A program made the translations under genes and the position numbers. Under the pieces are notes generated by a model that saw only the letters and a program-made list of their open reading frames with translations, was not told the origin of the DNA and ran no database searches. Shown piece after piece: positions 61,677 through 64,000 of a DNA stretch of 64,000 bases. Where the stretch lies: positions 558,001-622,000 of the forward strand of contig NZ_PKRQ01000001.1 of assembly GCF_002855575.1 (NCBI RefSeq), read 5' to 3'. Source of the stretch: Tabrizicola sp. TH137. GTDB lineage: Bacteria; Pseudomonadota; Alphaproteobacteria; Rhodobacterales; Rhodobacteraceae. Position 1 is the first letter of the stretch; every line of letters starts with the position of its first letter.

Positions 61677-63004
61677 CCGACAGCACCAAGCGGACCACCG
61701 GCACCGGCCAGGATCTCTGGCGCCGCGCAAAGCAGATCATCCCCGGCGGCAACATGCTCCTGTCCAAACGGGCCGAGATGCTGCTGCCCGACCACTGGCC
61801 CGCCTATTTCAGCCGCACCTCCGGTGCCACGGTCTGGGACATGGACGGCAACGCCTATACCGACATGTTCCTCATGGGCGTTGGCACCAATACGCTGGGC
61901 TATTCCCACCCCGAGGTGGATGCCGCCGTGATGAAGGTCGTACAGGACGGCAACCTGTCCACCTTCAACGCCCCCGAGGAAGTCTGGCTCGCCGAACGTC
62001 TCATCGCCATGCACCCCTTCGCCGACATGGCCCGCTTCTGCCGCACCGGCGGCGAGGCGAATGCCGTCGCCGTCCGCATCGCCCGCGCCGCCTCGGGCCG
62101 CGACAAGGTGGCATTCTGCGGCTATCACGGCTGGCATGACTGGTATCTCGCCGCCAATCTCGCGCAGGGCGAGATGCTGGCGGGCCACCTCCTGCCCGGC
62201 CTCGAACCGAATGGCGTGCCGAAGGATCTGGCCGGCTCCGTCCGCCCCTTCCCCTATAACGACATCGCCGCCTTCGACGAAGCCGTCTCCGACCCCGAGG
62301 TCGGCGTGATCTTCATGGAAGTTTCCCGCAACGCGGGCCCCGCGCCCGGCTATCTCGAACACATCCGCGAGACGGCCACCCGCAAGGGCATCGTCCTGAT
62401 CTTCGACGAATGCACCAGCGGCTTCCGCGAAACCTTCGGCGGGCTCTACCTGAAACACGGCGTGGAACCCGACATGGCCGTTTTCGGCAAGACGATCGGC
62501 AATGGCTATGCGATCACCGCGATCCTCGGCCGCCGCGCCGTGATGGAGGCGGCGCAGACCACCTTCATCTCCTCCACCTTCTGGACCGAACGCATCGGCC
62601 CCGCCGCCGCCCTGGCCACGCTCGAGGTGATGGAACGCGAAAGGTCATGGGAGCGCATCACCGCAACCGGCACCGCGATCCGCGCCCGCTGGACCCAACT
62701 CGCCGCCGAGGTGGGCATCACGCTGGATCACTGGGGCCTGCCCGCCCTCTGCGGCTTCACCATCCGTAGCCCCCATGCCCAGGTCTACAAGACCCTGATC
62801 ACGCAGGAGATGCTCCGAAAAGGCTGGCTCGCCGGGAATTCGGTCTATGCCTCCCTCGCCCATGACGAGGCCACGGTGAACCGCTACTTCGCCGATCTCG
62901 CTGGGGTCTGGCAGACCATCGCCCGCTGCGAATCCGAAGGGACCGATCCCGCCACCCTGCTGGAAGGCCCGGTCGCCCATAGCGGCTTCCGCCGCCTGAA
63001 CTGA
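61673..63004 (+). CDS. Class III aminotransferase (glutamate-1-semialdehyde aminomutase-like)
   Basis: A 443-residue PLP enzyme. The cofactor lysine is Lys273 in AVFGKTIGNGYA, with Asp245-Glu246 (IFDECTSGFR) and GGEANAVAVRIARA earlier. IIPGGNMLLSKR near the start resembles GSA aminomutase, but its place in the glycan operon and the divergent SSTFWTERIG region argue against heme synthesis. It probably aminates a sugar or a side-chain acid. Confidence 0.82.
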   Translation: MTDSTKRTTGTGQDLWRRAKQIIPGGNMLLSKRAEMLLPDHWPAYFSRTSGATVWDMDGNAYTDMFLMGVGTNTLGYSHPEVDAAVMKVVQDGNLSTFNAPEEVWLAERLIAMHPFADMARFCRTGGEANAVAVRIARAASGRDKVAFCGYHGWHDWYLAANLAQGEMLAGHLLPGLEPNGVPKDLAGSVRPFPYNDIAAFDEAVSDPEVGVIFMEVSRNAGPAPGYLEHIRETATRKGIVLIFDECTSGFRETFGGLYLKHGVEPDMAVFGKTIGNGYAITAILGRRAVMEAAQTTFISSTFWTERIGPAAALATLEVMERERSWERITATGTAIRARWTQLAAEVGITLDHWGLPALCGFTIRSPHAQVYKTLITQEMLRKGWLAGNSVYASLAHDEATVNRYFADLAGVWQTIARCESEGTDPATLLEGPVAHSGFRRLN

Positions 63005-63009
63005 CCGCG

Positions 63010-64000
63010 ATGCGCGCGGCCTTCCGCGCCGATGGCGCCGCCTACATGGGCGGGGGGCACATCATGCGCTGCCTGGCGCTGGCCAATGCACTGTCGGCGC
63101 GGGGCGCATCCTGCCATTTAATCGCCCGTCATCTGACCGATGCGCTGGCGGGCCGCATTCGCAGCGCAGGGCATGACTTGACACTGCTCCCCCCACGACC
63201 CCATTCTGTGGAAACCGGCCCGCTGGCCCCGGCACATGCCGATTGGCTCGGCACCTTCTGGGCTGACGACGCGGCTGACAGCGCCGCCGCTCTCGGCCCC
63301 GGCTGCGACTGGCTGATCGTCGATCACTATGCCCTCGATGCCCGCTGGCACGCCGCGCTTCGCCCGAAAGCCCGGCGTATCCTCGTCATCGACGATCTCG
63401 CCGACCGCCCCCTCGCATGCGACGCGCTGCTTGATCCGAACTATCGACGCCCCGGCGAGGATCCCTTCGCAGAACGCGTTCCCCCGGAATGCCACCGCTT
63501 CTCCAGCCCCCAGATGGCGCTTCTCGATCCGGCCTTCGCCGCCGCCCATGCCCGCGCCCGCGTGAGGACCAGCGCCCGCCACGCCTTCCTCTATCTCGGC
63601 ACCGCGACAGCCGACCACCATCTTCCCGTCCTCGACGCGCTGGCCGCAACCGACCTCACCGCCGACCTCGTCAGCAGCGCAACCGTCATCACCGACAGCC
63701 GCCTGACCACCCATCCCGCCATCCGCTCCGGTCGCATCCGGTTGCACGGCCCCCAACCCTCCCTCCTCCCCTTCATGGAACGCGCCGACCTTGCCATCGG
63801 GCCCATTGGCTCCAGCACATGGGAAAGGTTCGCTATGGCCCTTCCCACCCTCGCCGTAACCATAGCGACCAATCAGGAGCGGATCGCCCACGACCTTGCC
63901 ACCGACCGTCTGACCCTACTCCTCGGTAGGCTGGACAGCGTCACCGCCGCCACCGCCAGCGCCGCACTGACCGCCCTGATGTCCCCCGACATGCTGGTCG
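63010..64000 (+). CDS. pseG: UDP-2,4-diacetamido-2,4,6-trideoxy-altrose hydrolase (PseG; 3' end beyond window)
   Basis: PseG removes UDP from the diacetamido-trideoxy-altrose in pseudaminic acid synthesis. About 330 residues are visible. FRADGAAYMGGGHIMRCLALA with the catalytic His17 matches PseG; WLIVDHYALDARW, LVIDDLADRP, LLDPNY and IGPIGSSTWERFAMALPTL follow in the usual order. It begins 5 bases after the aminotransferase stop. The end is outside the window. Confidence 0.88.
   Translation, partial: MRAAFRADGAAYMGGGHIMRCLALANALSARGASCHLIARHLTDALAGRIRSAGHDLTLLPPRPHSVETGPLAPAHADWLGTFWADDAADSAAALGPGCDWLIVDHYALDARWHAALRPKARRILVIDDLADRPLACDALLDPNYRRPGEDPFAERVPPECHRFSSPQMALLDPAFAAAHARARVRTSARHAFLYLGTATADHHLPVLDALAATDLTADLVSSATVITDSRLTTHPAIRSGRIRLHGPQPSLLPFMERADLAIGPIGSSTWERFAMALPTLAVTIATNQERIAHDLATDRLTLLLGRLDSVTAATASAALTALMSPDMLV

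Noticed and set aside
61673-63004. hemL (glutamate-1-semialdehyde aminomutase)
   Set aside because: The fold matches, but the operon context is glycan synthesis and this family group generally uses ALA synthase for heme in Rhodobacter-like bacteria.
1-64000. tRNA, rRNA, insertion sequences, prophage or CRISPR loci
   Set aside because: No cloverleaf with a T-loop motif, rRNA segment, transposase-like protein, integrase or regular non-coding repeat array was recognised by reading both strands; a covariance-model tRNA/ncRNA search would be needed to exclude small RNAs.

Overview
The window reads as chromosomal DNA of a high-GC alphaproteobacterium of the Rhodobacteraceae/Paracoccaceae type (Rhodobacter-like). 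The evidence is a complete L-malyl-CoA/beta-methylmalyl-CoA lyase that I recognise almost residue for residue from Rhodobacter, a DgcA-type epimerase, DUF1523 and DUF1244 proteins, RTX-repeat proteins, tight operons with ATGA/GTGA/TTGA overlaps, and frequent GTG and TTG starts. No rRNA, tRNA, CRISPR array or transposase gene was seen. The strand assignments rest on protein content, because the high GC3 produces long antisense ORFs almost everywhere.

Positions 1-37,000 are mostly core housekeeping. From left to right they hold accA (cut by the window edge), a cysteine-less MGMT-family protein, a membrane SRPBCC protein, mcl1 (ethylmalonyl-CoA pathway), dgcA, a PIN/AbrB toxin-antitoxin pair with a near-perfect operator palindrome, a D-amino-acid transaminase and two RTX-repeat proteins. 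These are followed by DUF1244, an N-formylglutamate amidohydrolase, pyruvate kinase, two tandem 74-residue membrane proteins, rpmI-rplT, an SGNH lipoprotein, pheS-pheT, a GMC oxidoreductase, an MFS transporter and an M20 peptidase. The block ends with panB-panC, a cupin, an L,D-transpeptidase, pgsA-moaD-moaE, truB, DUF1643, a haloacetate-dehalogenase-like hydrolase, a third RTX protein, rpsO, a soluble PAS-PAS-MCP protein and pnp. Short palindromic elements and terminators sit between several of these genes.

Positions 37,098-64,000 are a surface-polysaccharide locus that continues beyond the window. A 13-gene plus-strand run (37,098-50,895) encodes a FlaA1/WbpM-type membrane dehydratase, a fused epimerase-phosphoglycosyltransferase (the likely chain initiator), and a module of aldolase, two SDRs, KdsB-like cytidylyltransferase, an unknown surface-carbohydrate protein (probably with a CTG start) and KdsC-like phosphatase. 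It then encodes three glycosyltransferases and a FnlA/WbvB plus WecB/FnlC-type pair. A minus-strand ABC flippase, an AT-rich Wzy-like polymerase (probably acquired) and a minus-strand RmlD-like reductase follow. A second plus-strand run (55,299-64,000) holds a PFTS-motif protein, a methyltransferase, an RmlD-like SDR, PseC, an aldo/keto reductase, an SpsF-like cytidylyltransferase, a class III aminotransferase and PseG (cut by the window edge).

Together the locus predicts a lipid-linked glycan started by a monotopic phosphoglycosyltransferase, extended by GT2/GT4 enzymes, flipped by a PglK/MsbA-like ABC protein and polymerised by Wzy. Its likely special sugars are an L-FucNAc/L-QuiNAc-type amino sugar, a pseudaminic-acid-like sugar, and an uncharacterised CMP-activated 2-keto-3-deoxy sugar made by a pyruvate aldolase instead of KdsA. 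That last module is the best candidate here for undescribed biochemistry.
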